A stretch of DNA of 64,000 bases from Streptomyces sp. NBC_00091 (GTDB taxonomy: Bacteria > Actinomycetota > Actinomycetes > Streptomycetales > Streptomycetaceae). Below, one piece after another: positions 19,335 through 33,131 of this stretch (the stretch's first letter is position 1; each line of letters opens with the position of its first letter). The position numbers and the translations under genes were made by a program. Below the pieces are notes generated by a model, which saw nothing but the letters and a program-made list of their open reading frames with translations, had not been told where the DNA came from and searched no databases. Location: positions 1,860,001 to 1,924,000 of the forward strand of contig NZ_JAPEMA010000001.1 of the NCBI RefSeq assembly GCF_026343185.1, given 5' to 3'.

Positions 19335-19984
19335 CAGGCGTCGCTCCCTTCGGTCTCATCGGCCTTGGGGCCAGACACGAAGGACTCGAAAGCGGCCTGG
19401 GTGAAGACCACGTCGTCAGAGACGATCACGTCGTACGTGTTCAGCTGGCCCGGCTCCAGGATGTGAACCTGGGGCAGGTTGCGGGCGGACAGCCACGCGG
19501 CCTCTTCGCTGCGGTCGACGACCAGGAGCAGGTTCTTGCGCTCCGAGATCTTGCCGAACAGCGTCTTGGCGGCCTTCGTGGAGGCGGCACCCTCGACCAC
19601 GCCGGTGACGACGTGGATGCGGGAGTGACGCGCACGGTCCGAGAGGGCACCGCGGAGGGCGGCGGCCTTCATCTTCTTCGGGGTCCGCTGGGAGTAGTCA
19701 CGCGGCTGCGGGCCGTGGACGACGCCACCGCCGACGAACTGCGGAGCGCGGGTGGAACCCTGGCGAGCGCGGCCGGTGCCCTTCTGGCGGTACGGCTTGC
19801 GGCCACCACCACGGACTTCGCCACGACGCTTGGTCTTGTGCGTGCCCTGACGGGCAGCAGCCAGCTGAGCGACAACGACCTGGTGGATCAGCGGAACGCT
19901 GGTCTTCGCGTCGAAGATCTCCGCGGGGAGCTCGACGGTACCGGCCTTGTCGCCTGCCGGCGAAAGGATGTCAATGGTGCTCAT
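19334..19984 (-). CDS. rplD: 50S ribosomal protein L4
   Basis: L4 (216 aa) has a tunnel-constriction loop and in E. coli represses the S10 operon. The loop region [20 protein letters not shown] and [20 protein letters not shown] is intact. The ATG at 19984 has GAGG upstream and follows rplC by 4 bases; the frame upstream to 20083 belongs to the rplC region. Confidence 0.96.
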   Translation of the reverse strand: MSTIDILSPAGDKAGTVELPAEIFDAKTSVPLIHQVVVAQLAAARQGTHKTKRRGEVRGGGRKPYRQKGTGRARQGSTRAPQFVGGGVVHGPQPRDYSQRTPKKMKAAALRGALSDRARHSRIHVVTGVVEGAASTKAAKTLFGKISERKNLLLVVDRSEEAAWLSARNLPQVHILEPGQLNTYDVIVSDDVVFTQAAFESFVSGPKADETEGSDA

Positions 19985-19988
19985 TACC

Positions 19989-20633
19989 TCAAGCCCCCTT
20001 GGCCGCGGTACGGACCAGGACGAGGCCGCCGTTCGGACCGGGGACCGCACCCTTGATAAGGAGCAGACCCTTCTCCGCGTCAACCGCGTGGATGGTCAGG
20101 TTCTGGGTGGTGACGCGCTCGTTACCCATACGACCGGCCATGCGCATGCCCTTGAAGACACGCCCAGGGGTGGCGCAGCCACCGATCGAACCGGGGGAGC
20201 GGTGCTTGCGCTGCACACCGTGACCGGCGCCGAGGCCCCGGAAGTTGTGCCGCTTCATGACACCGGCGAAGCCCTTGCCCTTGCTGTTGCCCGTGACGTC
20301 AACCTTGACGCCGGACTCGAACACCTCAGCAGTGATCTCCTGGCCGAGCGTGTACTCGCTGGCGTCGGAGGTGCGGAGCTCCACCAGGTGGCGGCGGGGG
20401 GTGACGTCGGCCTTGGCGAAGTGGCCCTTGAGGGGCTTGTTCACCTTGCGCGGGTCGATCTCGCCGAAGGCGATCTGGACCGACTCGTAGCCGTCGATGT
20501 CGTTCGTACGGACCTGGGTAACGACGCAGGGTCCGGCCTTGACCACGGTGACCGGGACGACACGGTTGTTCTCGTCCCAGACCTGGGTCATGCCGAGCTT
20601 CTCGCCCAGGACGCCCTTGATCTGCTTTGCCAT
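19989..20633 (-). CDS. rplC: 50S ribosomal protein L3
   Basis: L3 (214 aa) is an early 50S assembly protein with an extension reaching the peptidyl-transferase centre. It begins [20 protein letters not shown]; the conserved [20 protein letters not shown] segment (the extension) and [15 protein letters not shown] follow. ATG start, 14 bases after rpsJ. Confidence 0.98.
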   Translation of the reverse strand: MAKQIKGVLGEKLGMTQVWDENNRVVPVTVVKAGPCVVTQVRTNDIDGYESVQIAFGEIDPRKVNKPLKGHFAKADVTPRRHLVELRTSDASEYTLGQEITAEVFESGVKVDVTGNSKGKGFAGVMKRHNFRGLGAGHGVQRKHRSPGSIGGCATPGRVFKGMRMAGRMGNERVTTQNLTIHAVDAEKGLLLIKGAVPGPNGGLVLVRTAAKGA

Positions 20634-20647
20634 CTTCTCGACGCCTC

Positions 20648-20956
20648 TCAGAGCTTGATCTCGATGTCAACGCCGGCCGGAAGGTCCAGGCGCATCAGCG
20701 AGTCAACGGTCTTGGGCGTCGGGTCGAGGATGTCGATCAGGCGCTTGTGCGTGCGCATCTCGAAGTGCTCGCGCGAGTCCTTGTACTTGTGCGGCGACTT
20801 GATGACGCAGTACACGTTCTTCTCAGTGGGCAGCGGCACCGGGCCCGCGACCGACGCACCAGTGCGCGTCACCGTCTCGACGATCTTCTTCGCCGAGGAA
20901 TCGATGACCTCGTGGTCGTAGGCCTTGAGCCGGATGCGGATCTTCTGTCCCGCCAT
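20648..20956 (-). CDS. rpsJ: 30S ribosomal protein S10
   Basis: S10 (102 aa), first gene of the S10 operon and partner of NusB in antitermination. [20 protein letters not shown] and [20 protein letters not shown] are diagnostic. The ATG at 20956 is the family start; the frame runs into the leader to 21301 without meaning. A long leader of roughly 395 bases precedes it if the promoter at 21359-21386 is used. Confidence 0.97.
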   Translation of the reverse strand: MAGQKIRIRLKAYDHEVIDSSAKKIVETVTRTGASVAGPVPLPTEKNVYCVIKSPHKYKDSREHFEMRTHKRLIDILDPTPKTVDSLMRLDLPAGVDIEIKL

Positions 20957-21352
20957 GGCTACTCCGTAGTCCTGTCTCTGTGTGGAAACGCTCTGGCCCT
21001 CGGCCGGCCGCAGGAGCAGCTCCTGCAGTCCTTCCTCCGACCCACGCGGTCGGGCGTGTCGCACTCCCTCTACAGAAAATTCCCATACGGAAATTCCCTC
21101 GTCCAAGGGGGTGCGGTCCCTGGACCGCGCATCGGGGGAAAGACACCCACCGAGTGCCTGGTGTGCGCCGTGCTGATACTTCCCAGAAGATTCCCGTACG
21201 TCCGTCCTCATTGCTGCCCCGAAAGGCAGATTAAGGACGACGAGTACTGTGGGACTCGCTTCCGGTCCTCCCGGCGGGAGGCGCACAGCATCGGCACTCA
21301 ACCGAGCAACTTGAGTAGTCTGCCATACGAGACGGGCACCTGGCCAATCGGG
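20957..21352 (-). promoter_or_regulatory. S10 operon (rpsJ) 5' leader
   Basis: Predicted untranslated leader between the candidate start of transcription (~21352) and the rpsJ ATG. It holds two small hairpins close to the gene: GCAGGAG/CTCCTGC at 21010-21026 (7 bp) and the CCGACC/GGTCGG element at 21037-21061. The first places a GGAG core in a stem. No open frame in it is credible. A regulatory role is inferred from length and structure, and from S10-operon autogenous control known in other bacteria. Confidence 0.55.
21037..21061 (-). promoter_or_regulatory. Leader hairpin element shared with rpsL (copy 1)
   Basis: A 25-base element, 81 bases before the rpsJ start, that differs at one base from the copy at 26213-26237 before rpsL. 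Read in the direction of transcription it forms CCGACC-GCGTG-GGTCGG (6-bp stem, 5-base loop) preceded by CGACACGC. Its conservation in two separate ribosomal leaders suggests a common RNA or DNA signal. Confidence 0.6.
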
Positions 21353-21358
21353 CCGAAG

Positions 21359-21386
21359 AGAATACCCCGCCGCGCGATCACGTCAA
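21359..21386 (-). promoter_or_regulatory. Candidate promoter of the S10 operon
   Basis: TTGACG (21386-21381), a 16-base spacer, TATTCT (21364-21359) on the minus strand: a good match to the principal sigma (HrdB) consensus. It lies about 400 bases upstream of rpsJ; a nearer promoter cannot be excluded. Confidence 0.6.
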
Positions 21387-21707
21387 ACCGCGCCACACCC
21401 ATCGCCCGACGGGGACCGTCCCAGGTCAGAACCTTGTGATCTCTCCGCATTCGTCCGCCGCGGGGCCGTCCAGGTTCCTGCTGCGGTCGTACGGGTCGAC
21501 CGGGTCACCGGAGGGGGTCGGGCCGCCCGGGAGGCGTCTTCAGCGCCGGCGAGCCCCGGAATGGGTCCTTCAGCGTCGGCTGGTCCGGGTACACGGCCTC
21601 CGGGGCCCCGGTCGGACGTACGGGACTCCGCCGGCAGCGGCGGGCCCCCTCGGCCGCCTGACGGGCTTCGGCCTTCCCGGTCAGCAGCCCTTACGGGGTA
21701 CGACGAA
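21387..21707. other. Gene-free stretch between S10 promoter and tuf terminator
   Basis: About 320 bases with no credible gene. It contains an imperfect tandem pair of a ~30-base unit starting CTTCAGCGCCGG at 21538 and CTTCAGCGTCGG at 21568, similar in flavour to common Streptomyces intergenic repeats, and is otherwise unremarkable GC-rich sequence. Confidence 0.45.
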
Positions 21708-21747
21708 GGGCCCCTCCCCCGCCGCCGGAGCGGTGGGGAAGGGGCCC
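21708..21747 (-). terminator. str operon terminator after tuf
   Basis: GGGCCCCTCCCCC (21708-21720) pairs with GGGGAAGGGGCCC (21735-21747), 13 bp with one wobble, plus an inner CCGC/GCGG. It lies 52 bases past the tuf stop, and on the transcript is followed by TTCGTCGT. It should end the rpsL-rpsG-fusA-tuf transcript before the S10 promoter. Confidence 0.85.
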
Positions 21748-21798
21748 TCCCGTCAAACATGGTGCCCGCTCGCGCGAGCTACCAGGTCAGAACACGAA

Positions 21799-22992
<1,194 letters not shown>

Positions 22993-23072
22993 GGGGGTCC
23001 TCCTGGAGAGTGGTTCTGTACGCCTTACAGATCGGCGCCAGGTGATCTTTGCTGGAAAGCCGGCCGGTCCCC

Positions 23073-23103
23073 GGGGCAACGAGAGCGTGGCTCCTGTTGC
23101 CCC
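23073..23103 (-). other. fusA-tuf intercistronic hairpin
   Basis: GGGGCAAC (23073-23080) pairs with GTTGCCCC (23096-23103), an 8-bp stem with a 15-base loop in the 153-base gap between fusA and tuf. It could be a partial terminator or processing site; tuf is often expressed above fusA, and a separate tuf promoter may also lie in this gap. Confidence 0.45.
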
Positions 23104-23145
23104 AGAGGCTGCCGGTGACAAGCCTAAAGCGTGTACTCGGAAGAG

Positions 23146-25278
23146 TTACTCGCCCTTGGCCTTCGCGATGATCTCCTCAGCGACGTTCCGGGGAACCTCG
23201 GCGTAGGAGTCGAACTGCATCGAGTAGCTGGCGCGACCCGAGGTCTTGCTGCGGAGGTCTCCGACGTAGCCGAACATCTCCGAAAGCGGCACGAGGCCCT
23301 TCACGACGCGAGCGCCGTGACGCTCCTCCATGGCCTGGATCTGGCCACGGCGGGAGTTGATGTCGCCGATCACGTCACCCATGTAGTCCTCGGGCGTGGT
23401 GACCTCTACGGCCATCATCGGCTCCATGAGCACGGGGGACGCCTTGCGCGCGGCCTCCTTGAAGGCCTGCGAACCGGCGATCTTGAACGCGAGCTCGGAG
23501 GAGTCGACCTCGTGGTAGCCACCGTCGAGAAGCGTGACGCGGACGCCCGTCATCTCGTAGCCGGCCAGGATGCCGAACTGCATGGCCTCCTGCGCACCGG
23601 CGTCGACCGAAGGGATGTACTCCTTCGGCACGCGGCCACCGGTGACCTTGTTCACGAACTCGTACGCCGGACCATCGGCGTCCGTGATCGGCTCGATCGC
23701 GATCTGCACCTTGGCGAACTGACCGGTACCACCGGTCTGCTTCTTGTGGGTGTAGTCGTGACGCTCCACGGTCCCGCGGATCGTCTCGCGGTAAGCGACC
23801 TGCGGCTTGCCGACGTTGGCCTCGACCTTGAACTCGCGCTTCATACGGTCGACCAGCACCTCGAGGTGCAGCTCGCCCATACCGCCGAGGATGGTCTGGC
23901 CCGTCTCCTCGTCCGAGTGAACGTGGAAGGAGGGGTCCTCCTCCGCGAGACGCTGGATGGCGACACCCAGCTTCTCCTGGTCACCCTTGGACTTGGGCTC
24001 GATGGCGACCTGGATGACCGGGGCCGGGAAGTCCATGGACTCCAGGATCACCTGGTTCTTGTCGTCACACAGCGTCTCACCAGTGGTGGTCTGCTTCAGG
24101 CCCATGACGGCGACGATGTCGCCGGCGCCCACCGAGTCGATCTCCTCACGCTTGTTCGCGTGCATGCGGTAGATCTTGCCGATGCGCTCCTTCTTGCCCT
24201 TGACGGAGTTCAGCACCGCAGTGCCGGCCTCCAGGCGGCCCGAGTAAACCCGGACGAAGGTGAGCTTGCCGAGGTGCGGGTCGCTCATGATCTTGAACGC
24301 CAGCGCCGCGAGGGGCTCCTCGTCGGAAGGCTTGCGCTTCACGACGACCTCGGGGTCCCGGACGTCGTGGCCTTCGATGGCCTCGATGTCCAGGGGCGAG
24401 GGCAGGTAGCGGACGACGGCGTCGAGCAGGGGCTGGACGCCCTTGTTCTTGAACGCCGTGCCACAGAACACCGCGGTGATCGTGGGCTCGCCCTTGCCCT
24501 TGCCGGAGCCGAGGATGATGCGACGGACGGCGGCGTGCAGCTGCTCCACGGACGGCTCTTCGCCACCGAGGTACAGCTCCATGATCTCGTCGTCGTTCTC
24601 GGCGACGGTCTCGACCAGCTTGCCGCGCCACTCTTCAGCAGCCTCGGTGTGCGTGGCCGGGATGTCGACGATGTCGTACATCTCGCCCTTGGTCGCCTCG
24701 GCGGACCAGACGAACGCCTTCATCGTGACGAGGTCGACGACACCCTGGAAGTCGGCCTCGGCACCGATGGGGAGCTGCATGACGATCGGAACCGCACCGA
24801 GGCGGTCCTTGATCATCTCGACGCAGCGGTGGAACTCGGCGCCGGTGCGGTCGAGCTTGTTGACGAAGCAGATGCGCGGCACGCCGTAGCGGTCCGCCTG
24901 ACGCCAGACAGTCTCGGACTGCGGCTCCACGCCGGCCACACCGTCGAAGACGGTGACGGCGCCGTCGAGCACGCGGAGCGAACGCTCCACCTCGACGGTG
25001 AAGTCGACGTGGCCCGGGGTGTCGATGATGTTGATGGTGTGGTCGACATCTTCGAGCGGCCAGTGGCAGGTCGTAGCGGCAGACGTGATGGTGATACCAC
25101 GCTCCTGCTCCTGCTCCATCCAGTCCATCGTGGCAGCGCCGTCGTGGACCTCACCGATCTTGTACGACACACCGGTGTAGAACAGGATGCGCTCGGTGGT
25201 GGTCGTCTTGCCCGCGTCGATGTGGGCCATGATGCCGATGTTGCGCACCTTGGCCAGGTCAAGCGAAGTGGTAGCCAT
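23146..25278 (-). CDS. fusA: Elongation factor G
   Basis: EF-G (710 aa) drives tRNA-mRNA translocation. G1 is [14 protein letters not shown]3 DTPGHVDF, G4 NKLD; the domain IV loop [17 protein letters not shown] and the C-terminal domain are intact. ATG start 39 bases after rpsG. Full family length, no sign of the FusB-like or mitochondrial variants. Confidence 0.98.
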   Translation of the reverse strand: MATTSLDLAKVRNIGIMAHIDAGKTTTTERILFYTGVSYKIGEVHDGAATMDWMEQEQERGITITSAATTCHWPLEDVDHTINIIDTPGHVDFTVEVERSLRVLDGAVTVFDGVAGVEPQSETVWRQADRYGVPRICFVNKLDRTGAEFHRCVEMIKDRLGAVPIVMQLPIGAEADFQGVVDLVTMKAFVWSAEATKGEMYDIVDIPATHTEAAEEWRGKLVETVAENDDEIMELYLGGEEPSVEQLHAAVRRIILGSGKGKGEPTITAVFCGTAFKNKGVQPLLDAVVRYLPSPLDIEAIEGHDVRDPEVVVKRKPSDEEPLAALAFKIMSDPHLGKLTFVRVYSGRLEAGTAVLNSVKGKKERIGKIYRMHANKREEIDSVGAGDIVAVMGLKQTTTGETLCDDKNQVILESMDFPAPVIQVAIEPKSKGDQEKLGVAIQRLAEEDPSFHVHSDEETGQTILGGMGELHLEVLVDRMKREFKVEANVGKPQVAYRETIRGTVERHDYTHKKQTGGTGQFAKVQIAIEPITDADGPAYEFVNKVTGGRVPKEYIPSVDAGAQEAMQFGILAGYEMTGVRVTLLDGGYHEVDSSELAFKIAGSQAFKEAARKASPVLMEPMMAVEVTTPEDYMGDVIGDINSRRGQIQAMEERHGARVVKGLVPLSEMFGYVGDLRSKTSGRASYSMQFDSYAEVPRNVAEEIIAKAKGE

Positions 25279-25317
25279 ATCGGCTCAGTCTTCTCTCGGT
25301 CTCGATGTGGGTTGGGA

Positions 25318-25788
25318 CTACCAGCGGTAGTGCGCGAAGGCCTTGTTGGACTCGGCCATCTTGTGCGTGTCCTCACGCTTCTTGACGGCAGCGCCAAGAC
25401 CGTTCGAGGCGTCGAGCAGCTCGTTCATCAGGCGCTCGGTCATGGTCTTCTCGCGGCGGGCGCGGGAGTAACCCACGAGCCAGCGGAGGGCCAGGGTCGA
25501 CTGGCGACCCGGCTTGACCTCGACGGGAACCTGGTAGGTCGCGCCACCGACACGGCGGGACTTGACCTCGAGGGACGGCTTGACGTTCTCCAGCGCGCGC
25601 TTCAGCGTGATGACCGGGTCGTTGCCGGTCTTCTCGCGGAGGCCTTCCATGGCGCCGTAAACGATGCGCTCGGCGGTGGAGCGCTTGCCGTTCAGGAGGA
25701 TCTTGTTGATGAGCGAGGTCACCAGAGGAGATGCGTAGACCGGGTCGATGATGACCGGGCGCTTCGGGGCGGGGCCCTTACGAGGCAT
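25318..25788 (-). CDS. rpsG: 30S ribosomal protein S7
   Basis: S7 (156 aa) organises the 16S 3' major domain and touches the E site. [39 protein letters not shown] and [20 protein letters not shown] are diagnostic. ATG start two bases after the rpsL stop. Confidence 0.98.
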   Translation of the reverse strand: MPRKGPAPKRPVIIDPVYASPLVTSLINKILLNGKRSTAERIVYGAMEGLREKTGNDPVITLKRALENVKPSLEVKSRRVGGATYQVPVEVKPGRQSTLALRWLVGYSRARREKTMTERLMNELLDASNGLGAAVKKREDTHKMAESNKAFAHYRW

Positions 25789-25790
25789 TC

Positions 25791-26162
25791 TTACTTCTCC
25801 TTCTTGGCGCCGTAGCGACTGCGGGCCTGCTTGCGGTTCTTGACAGCCTGGGTGTCAAGCGCACCGCGGATGATCTTGTAACGAACACCCGGCAGGTCCT
25901 TCACACGGCCACCACGCACGAGCACGATCGAGTGCTCCTGCAGGTTGTGTCCCTCACCCGGAATGTAAGCGGTGACCTCGATGCCAGAGGTCAGACGCAC
26001 ACGCGCGACCTTACGCAGCGCCGAGTTCGGCTTCTTCGGGGTGGTCGTGAACACTCGCGTGCAGACGCCACGACGCTGGGGCGAAGCCTCAAGCGCGGGG
26101 GTCTTTGTCTTCTCGACCTTGTCCTGCCGGCCCTTCCGGACCAGCTGCTGGATCGTAGGCAC
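25791..26162 (-). CDS. rpsL: 30S ribosomal protein S12
   Basis: S12 (123 aa) monitors decoding and is the classic streptomycin target. The start is GTG at 26162-26160 ([15 protein letters not shown]) with GGAGAAG upstream; the frame extends to 26420 through the leader. K43 ([13 protein letters not shown]) and K88 (GGRVKDLPG) are wild type, so no streptomycin-resistance change is present. First gene of the str operon. Confidence 0.97.
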   Translation of the reverse strand: MPTIQQLVRKGRQDKVEKTKTPALEASPQRRGVCTRVFTTTPKKPNSALRKVARVRLTSGIEVTAYIPGEGHNLQEHSIVLVRGGRVKDLPGVRYKIIRGALDTQAVKNRKQARSRYGAKKEK

Positions 26163-26212
26163 TACTTCTCCGGTTTCTGTGTGCCGTGTAGTGAAGCTAA
26201 CCTGGAACTTTG

Positions 26213-26237
26213 CCGACCCACGCGGTCGGGTGTGTCG
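26213..26237 (-). promoter_or_regulatory. Leader hairpin element shared with rpsJ (copy 2)
   Basis: 24 of 25 bases equal the element at 21037-21061; the single change (C to T on the plus strand) lies outside the CCGACC-GCGTG-GGTCGG hairpin. It is 51 bases upstream of the rpsL GTG and about 110 bases into the predicted leader. Confidence 0.6.
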
Positions 26238-26354
26238 GATCCGGCGGACTCCCGCGCAAGCACGGAAACGCATGGATCGCAGTGGCCGATACGGGCTCGC
26301 ATGCGGTTGATGGACACGCACGGGAGCCCAGGCACACCCCAGGCACAAGGTCTG

Positions 26355-26383
26355 AGCGTACCCACCGCATCCACTCCGGTCAA
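26355..26383 (-). promoter_or_regulatory. str operon (rpsL) promoter
   Basis: TTGACC (26383-26378), 17-base spacer, TACGCT (26360-26355) on the minus strand, the best principal-sigma match in the window. Predicted start near 26348 gives a leader of about 185 bases that includes the shared hairpin. Confidence 0.75.
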
Positions 26384-26564
26384 AACATAAGCCGCGCCCC
26401 CACGGCCCGGACGACCGCACAGCTCAGGCGCCCCACGGGCAACGGGCCCCGCAGCCGGGTCGGCCGCGCGCAGCGGACACCTCCGTGGTAGGGCGGGCGA
26501 ACTACACTGCCAGCGAATCCCAGCGAGTCAGTCCAAAGAACGTACGAGTGCCAGGAGCAGGACA

Positions 26565-29042
26565 TTGGGGACGGTCACCTCGGAGCCGGCGACGGCGGAC
26601 GCCCCGCCCCCTGACGGCGGCCGGACCCCCTGGTCACGGCGGCGCGCCGGGCTCCGGCGCCTGTACGGGCCCCTGCTGGCCTTCGTCATCACCGCGGGCG
26701 CCTGCTGCGCGGCCTGGGCGGCGCGCGGCACCTTCCCCTTCGGCAACACCGGCCGGGCCCTCAACGACCAGGCCAACCAGTACGTGCCCTTCCACCGCGC
26801 CCTGTGGGACCTGGTGCACGGCCAGGCCGCCGGCGACCTGCTCTTCAGCTGGCGGGGCGGCTTCGGACAGCAGTTCCTGTCCGACTACTACACCTACCTC
26901 GGCAATCCCTTCTCCTGGCTGGCCGTACTGGTCCCGCGCGAGCACGTGGACCTCGCCGTCTTCGCGATCACCCCGGTCACCATGGGCACCGCCGCCGCCC
27001 TGATGGCCGTCTACCTCGGCAAGCTGCACCCCGGGCCGTGGTGGCAGCGGGGCGTGCTCGGAGCCACGTACGGCCTGTGCGGCTGGGCGCTGAGCGACGC
27101 CTCCTACATCCCCATGTGGCTGTGGGGCCTGGTCGCCCTCCCGCTGCTCGGCATCGCCGTCGAGTGGTGCCTGGAGGGGCGCCGCTGGCCGGGGGTGGCC
27201 CTGCTGGTCTCCCTGGCCTGGTTCGGGAACTTCTACACGGCGATGATGGCCACGATGGCCGCCTGCGTCCTGCTGGCGATCCGGCTGGTCACCCTCGACA
27301 TGACGGGCGCGCAGCGGCTGCGGGCCCTGGGGCGCGCGGCAACGGCGGCGGCCACGGGCATCCTCCTGACCCTCCCCCTCCTGCTGCCCTCCTTCCTCTC
27401 CAGCGGGGCCGCGCAGCCCACCAAGGCCGGCGCCTTCGACCCCGTACGGATCGAGGTCTTCCTCGCCGGGATGCTCCCGGCCACCCACCTGTGGGGCGGC
27501 CGCCCGCGCCTGTACGTGGCCTCGCTCGGCCTGATCCTGGCGGGGAGCTTCCTCCTCAACACCTCCATCGCGAAGAAGACCCGCCTGGTCTGGGCGGTGG
27601 CCACCCTCCTCGTGGTGGCCTCCTTCCAGTTCCCGCCCACCCAGTACGTGTGGCACGGCCTGGCGGTGCCGAACGGCAACCCGTACCGCGAGGCCTTCGT
27701 CTTCAGCGGGATGGTGGTGATCGTGGCCTGGCTGGCGCTGGCCAACCGTCCCCGCCCCCTGCACCTGGCCCTCGTCACCGGCCTGCTGGTCCTGGCCACC
27801 TTCGTGCTGCGCCACACCGACGACTTCGGCGGCTGGACCTGGCCGGCCGTCCTGGGCGGCGGCGCCGTCTCCCTGCTGGCCCTGACCCTGCTCGCCCTGG
27901 GCGAGAAGCGCCGGTACCTGGTCCCCGTCGCGGCCGTCCTCATGATCGGCGTGGTCTTCGCCGAGTCGGCGGTCGCCGCGGCCAGCGCGGACGCCCGCCG
28001 GGCCCGCGAACGCTGGGCGAAGCCGGAGGCGACCTCCAGCCGTTCCATCACGAACCACTTCGACGCGGTCCGGGATGTGGACGGATGGCCCGCCTACCGG
28101 ACGGACTCGGGCGCGCCGCAGACCTCGTACAACGACGCCCTCGCCCTCCGGGCGGAGGGCCCGCAGTACTACAGCAGCTACCTCCCCGAGGCCACCTACA
28201 AGGCCCTCGAACCCCTCGGCTACGGCTTCAAGAACGACGGCCGGACCTTCTTCGGCGCCGACAACCCGGTCCTCGACGCCATCTTCTCGATCGGCGCCCG
28301 GGTCCGCCCGGGCACGGCCCCGGGCACCTGGACGGCGGCGAAGTTCCCCGCCCCTCCCCTGGTGACGGTCCGCTCCGCCCCGTACACCTCCCCCAACCCC
28401 CCGTCCGTCTACGCCCGCCAGGAGACGGTCCTCGGCGCCACGGTCTACGAGGTCCCGCAGGTCACCCGCGCCGGCACCCCCACCGAGCAGACGTACGCCG
28501 CCCAGTGCACGCCCGGCTCCGAGGCGTACTGGTACTCCCCCGAGCTGTTCGGGACCCTGCGCGCGGGCGGCGCGGACCACGCCCTCTGGGACCGCATGAC
28601 CGGCGTCATCCCCCTCGGCCCCGTCCCCGCCTCGGGCCGCCTCGACGTCACCGTGGAGACCCGCACCGAGAACGCCACGGCCGGCCCCCGCCCCATCGGC
28701 TGCCTGGACCGCTCCCGGCTCGACACCGCGGTCCGCCACCTCACCACCACCGGCGCCACCACCGTGCGGACGGGCGGCCACACCATCGAAGCCACCCTCC
28801 CCGAGGGCGCCACGGGCACCGCCGTCCTCGCCGTGACCGACATCCCGGGCTGGCAGTGCTCGGCCCCGGTCCGCGACTTCCACGGCCTCCTCGCGCTCCC
28901 CCTCACCCCGGGCACCGAGAAGCTCTCCTGCACCTTCACCCCCAAGGGCCTCCCCCCAGGCCTCGCAGCCGCCGCCCTGGCCCTCCTCACCCTGGCCTCG
29001 GTCACCACGGCGACCGCCCTCCGCCGCCGCCGCAACGGCTGA
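26565..29042 (+). CDS. YfhO-family multipass membrane protein
   Basis: An 825-aa protein of the YfhO type, thought to modify cell-envelope polymers such as teichoic acids with sugars in Firmicutes; the actinobacterial role is not established. Residues 1-33 are cytoplasmic and Pro/Arg-rich; about a dozen hydrophobic helices occupy 34-480, including NDQANQYVPFHRALWDLVHG and GGFGQQFLSDYYTYLGNPFS, which I recognise from the family. A large hydrophilic extracytoplasmic region (480-790) and one last helix follow. The start is TTG at 26565 with AGGAG upstream; no in-frame ATG or GTG fits. It is an isolated plus-strand gene convergent with rpoC and sharing the intergenic space with the rpsL promoter. 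Confidence 0.8.
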   Translation: MGTVTSEPATADAPPPDGGRTPWSRRRAGLRRLYGPLLAFVITAGACCAAWAARGTFPFGNTGRALNDQANQYVPFHRALWDLVHGQAAGDLLFSWRGGFGQQFLSDYYTYLGNPFSWLAVLVPREHVDLAVFAITPVTMGTAAALMAVYLGKLHPGPWWQRGVLGATYGLCGWALSDASYIPMWLWGLVALPLLGIAVEWCLEGRRWPGVALLVSLAWFGNFYTAMMATMAACVLLAIRLVTLDMTGAQRLRALGRAATAAATGILLTLPLLLPSFLSSGAAQPTKAGAFDPVRIEVFLAGMLPATHLWGGRPRLYVASLGLILAGSFLLNTSIAKKTRLVWAVATLLVVASFQFPPTQYVWHGLAVPNGNPYREAFVFSGMVVIVAWLALANRPRPLHLALVTGLLVLATFVLRHTDDFGGWTWPAVLGGGAVSLLALTLLALGEKRRYLVPVAAVLMIGVVFAESAVAAASADARRARERWAKPEATSSRSITNHFDAVRDVDGWPAYRTDSGAPQTSYNDALALRAEGPQYYSSYLPEATYKALEPLGYGFKNDGRTFFGADNPVLDAIFSIGARVRPGTAPGTWTAAKFPAPPLVTVRSAPYTSPNPPSVYARQETVLGATVYEVPQVTRAGTPTEQTYAAQCTPGSEAYWYSPELFGTLRAGGADHALWDRMTGVIPLGPVPASGRLDVTVETRTENATAGPRPIGCLDRSRLDTAVRHLTTTGATTVRTGGHTIEATLPEGATGTAVLAVTDIPGWQCSAPVRDFHGLLALPLTPGTEKLSCTFTPKGLPPGLAAAALALLTLASVTTATALRRRRNG

Positions 29043-29078
29043 CAGGGGGCGTCCCCGCCCCGGGGCACCCCCGGACAC

Positions 29079-29124
29079 GACGAAGCCCCCCACCGCTCCT
29101 CTCGGAGCGGTGGGGGGCTTCGTC
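29079..29124. terminator. Bidirectional terminator between YfhO gene and rpoC
   Basis: A perfect 21-bp stem (29079-29099 with 29104-29124) and TCTC loop, beginning GACGAAGCCCCCC. It lies 36 bases after the plus-strand stop and 10 bases below the rpoC stop, so it can end both converging transcripts. No long T-tract. Confidence 0.9.
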
Positions 29125-29134
29125 TTACGAGCTC

Positions 29135-33034
<3,900 letters not shown>

Positions 33035-33131
33035 TGTGCGTCAATCCCTCTTTCGGGGTCGAGTCTCAATCATGGTCTGAACGGTCCCGGGGATGACGGG
33101 GGGCTCTTGAGCGAGCCCCCCGTCAGGCCCG

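Noticed and set aside
20957..21352. A small-molecule riboswitch in the rpsJ leader
   Set aside because: No conserved aptamer core could be recognised; a ribosomal protein or Nus-type element is more likely.
23131..25815. A long plus-strand frame (894 aa) opposite fusA and rpsG
   Set aside because: Shadow of fusA; composition dominated by Asp, Val, Leu, Arg, His.
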